A DNA stretch of 64,000 nt from Medicago truncatula (taxonomy: Eukaryota; Streptophyta; Magnoliopsida; Fabales; Fabaceae), in contig NC_053046.1 in NCBI RefSeq assembly GCF_003473485.1, forward strand, positions 33,805,332 through 33,869,331. Reading direction: 5' to 3'. Shown here one piece after another: positions 62,191-64,000 of the stretch (position 1 is the stretch's first letter; each line of letters starts with the position of its first letter). The notes below the pieces were generated by a model. That model was given only the letters and a program-made list of their open reading frames with translations, had not been told where the DNA came from and did not search any database. A program made the position numbers and the translations under genes.

Positions 62191-62577
62191 GTTTTTAGCA
62201 TTTCCAAAGTTGTAAAAACCCTTCATAAATTTTGGATCATTATTACATGTATGTTAAATATATCAATGTGTTGTGCTTGCCCTTTTAACATTCTTAATAA
62301 GGAACATAACAAAGTGACTAACCATAAGAATTCATTATTTTTAAACTAATTTTTTTCATCATTATTTTAATATTTCACGTTAGTAAAGAAAAAAGTTATA
62401 TTGTCGGACCATGGTAAAGTAATATTTAGGAAAAATGCAATATTTGTTTGGAAACCAAATGGTTGGATAAAAAAGAATGCCTATTGTAATTCCATGATAT
62501 ATCAATTTATTCATATAGATTTCCCAAAATAATTGGGTATTGAATGTAAACCAAACATATTTTTTGAAATTATTAAT

Positions 62578-62610
62578 ACACACACAGGTATGTGTGTGTG
62601 TGTGTGTTAT
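62578..62610. repeat. (AC)n/(TG)n microsatellite
   Basis: ACACACACAGG is followed by a TGTGTGTG run. It is a short, slightly imperfect palindromic dinucleotide tract. Confidence 0.75.
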
Positions 62611-63279
62611 GGAATCATGGTATAAGTAGAGTTAATTTTCAAGTGAATTTACAACAAAAGAAAACTGCGCATTTTTCTTTGATTGAAACTACAAATGTGT
62701 GCATTTCTTAACATATTTCTTATAAATAATTGAAGGTTGAAAGACTCTACCTAAAATTAGATATGCAAATGACGTTTACTTATTATAAGCACCGATCGTA
62801 GTCATAAAAAAAATGCATGAGATATTGGCCCTTGAAAACATCCATATAAAAAATAAGTGGTACCGTGACAATATAAATTTCCCTTTGCACATACCTACAG
62901 ACAACTAGAAAATTCTATTTTTTAAATACTCTCACTAGAATCATTATTTTTTTTCATGTTAGATTTGGATTCGGTATATATTATAATCTTAGTTTATTCA
63001 TATTTTATAATTTCATTTGATTTATACAAAATAATTTCAGAAAGTCAATCATCTTAAAATTGCTCCAAGTCAAGCACGCTTAACTATGAAGTTATTATAG
63101 TTTGGGCTACCAAAAGAAAGATGCATTTTGTTTGTATAGGTAGTACCAAACAATTCCTATAAGCCTTCTTTAACCGTGCAGTCTCATACCTACACGACAT
63201 CTGAAACCCTTTCATTCTGATTTGGATTTGGTTCGTCTAGAAGCTGTCAGGAGCCGCTCATTGTTATACCTTGTGCATC

Positions 63280-63680
63280 GGAGACCACAATGGTTTATTG
63301 GATACCTGCTCGAACCAAATCCATTTTGACAGGTTTTTCCCGCTTTGACCTGGGTTTGGGGACAGGTTTGGGTTTTCCCCGATTTCAAAACACAGATACG
63401 GGATGGGTAACATGGATATATGTACCCATCCCGAACCCAAACCCAAACCCGCCCCGAATGTAGAATATCAATTTATTACCCCTTTTATATAAATAAGAAT
63501 CGATTTACTCGAAACCGTCGAGGACGGGGATGTGATTCGAGTTTTCTTCCCCGCTCGGTATGGGTAGAATAACATGTAAGAATATGGGCATAGGGTATGG
63601 GGACAGAGAAGGTAAAACCCATCCCCACCCACCCCATTACCATGCCTAAGACCACACCCCGTTCTCATCAGCCTCAAGCA
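63280..63680. mobile_element. GGGTTTGGG-rich repeat
   Basis: The stretch alternates GACCTGGGTTTGGGGAC, GGATGGGTAACATGG, GTACCCATCCCGAACCCAAA and CCCATCCCCACCCACCCC. The halves are partly complementary and GC-rich against an AT-rich background. It looks like a non-autonomous inverted-repeat element related in style to 9.1k and 8.4k. No gene. Confidence 0.4.
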
Positions 63681-64000
63681 TTAGACCACATCCTAAATTT
63701 TGAAGAGAATAGCCCCGTCAACCAGTTGGAGGAAAATGAATTTAAAACAATTATACGGTGGTTTCTGTTTCATTAAATAGAACAAGATTTGATCTCGTTA
63801 TAGTGTATAAAATTTATGCTCTATTAAAACAATTAAATGGTTTTTAGCATTTATAAGTTTGCAAAACCCTTCATAAAATTATAATCACTATTAGACACCA
63901 ATTAAATATATGAATATATTGTGTTTGTCCTTTTAACACTCTTAGAATTGAGGTCATAAAAACTTGCTAATCATAAGAATTCATTTTATTTTCTAAAAAC

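Larger units (their letters stand above)
62191..64000. repeat. Direct repeat pair of about 160 bases
   Basis: The block GTTTTTAGCAT, then AAACCCTTCATAAA, TTGTGCTTGCCCTTTTAACA and ATAAGAATTCATT at 62191-62346 recurs at 63840-64000 in the same orientation, with substitutions. The second copy runs into the window edge. The pair may be LTR-like ends or two copies of one dispersed repeat; the 1.5 kb between them encodes nothing recognisable. Confidence 0.55.

Overview
The window reads as nuclear DNA of a flowering plant. It is AT-rich, its genes are split by GT-AG introns, and it is full of MITEs, tRNA-derived SINEs and LINE tails. The gene families and repeat style fit a legume, most likely Medicago or a close relative; that is inference, not shown by the sequence alone.

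The main content is a cluster of five related superfamily-1 helicase genes (UPF1/SEN1-like; in plants often annotated as P-loop NTPase superfamily or helicase sen1-like). Three lie on the minus strand: about 5493 to beyond the left edge, 16240-11707 and 22586-18990. Two lie on the plus strand: 29605-34415 and 54561-60216. All share one seven-exon plan: a short exon 1; a plant-specific N-terminal exon 2; a large exon 3 with Walker A, DEAA box and motif III; exons 4-6 with the second RecA lobe; and a 22-28 nt last exon. Two subtypes are visible. Type I (genes at 5.5k and 29.6k) begins exon 3 with MEQNC. Type II (genes at 16.2k, 22.6k and 54.6k) begins it with SGENC. The copies decay or diverge in different ways: an in-frame stop, a deletion before motif VI, a lost tail exon, and 0, 1 or 2 copies of an inserted module in lobe 1.

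Between the two plus-strand helicases lies a small ubiquitin-related group on the minus strand: two ubiquitin-like genes without the terminal di-glycine (38132-37777 and 41713-41278), and a SINA-type RING E3 gene (48254-45766) whose last exon encodes another ubiquitin-like domain. This predicts a RING-SIAH-ubiquitin fusion protein. All three ubiquitin exons are entered through the same splice acceptor context.

The remainder is repeat-rich: inverted LINE fragments (4.6-5.2k), several terminal-inverted-repeat elements (6.2k, 7.2k, 9.1k, 10.1k, 17.0k, 17.4k, 23.1k, 24.1k, 44.2k), LINE tails (34.8k, 49.0k), a Copia gag remnant (36k), a CACTA transposase remnant (39k), a plant-mobile-domain remnant (42-43k) and three SINE copies. 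No rRNA, functional tRNA or CRISPR array was seen.
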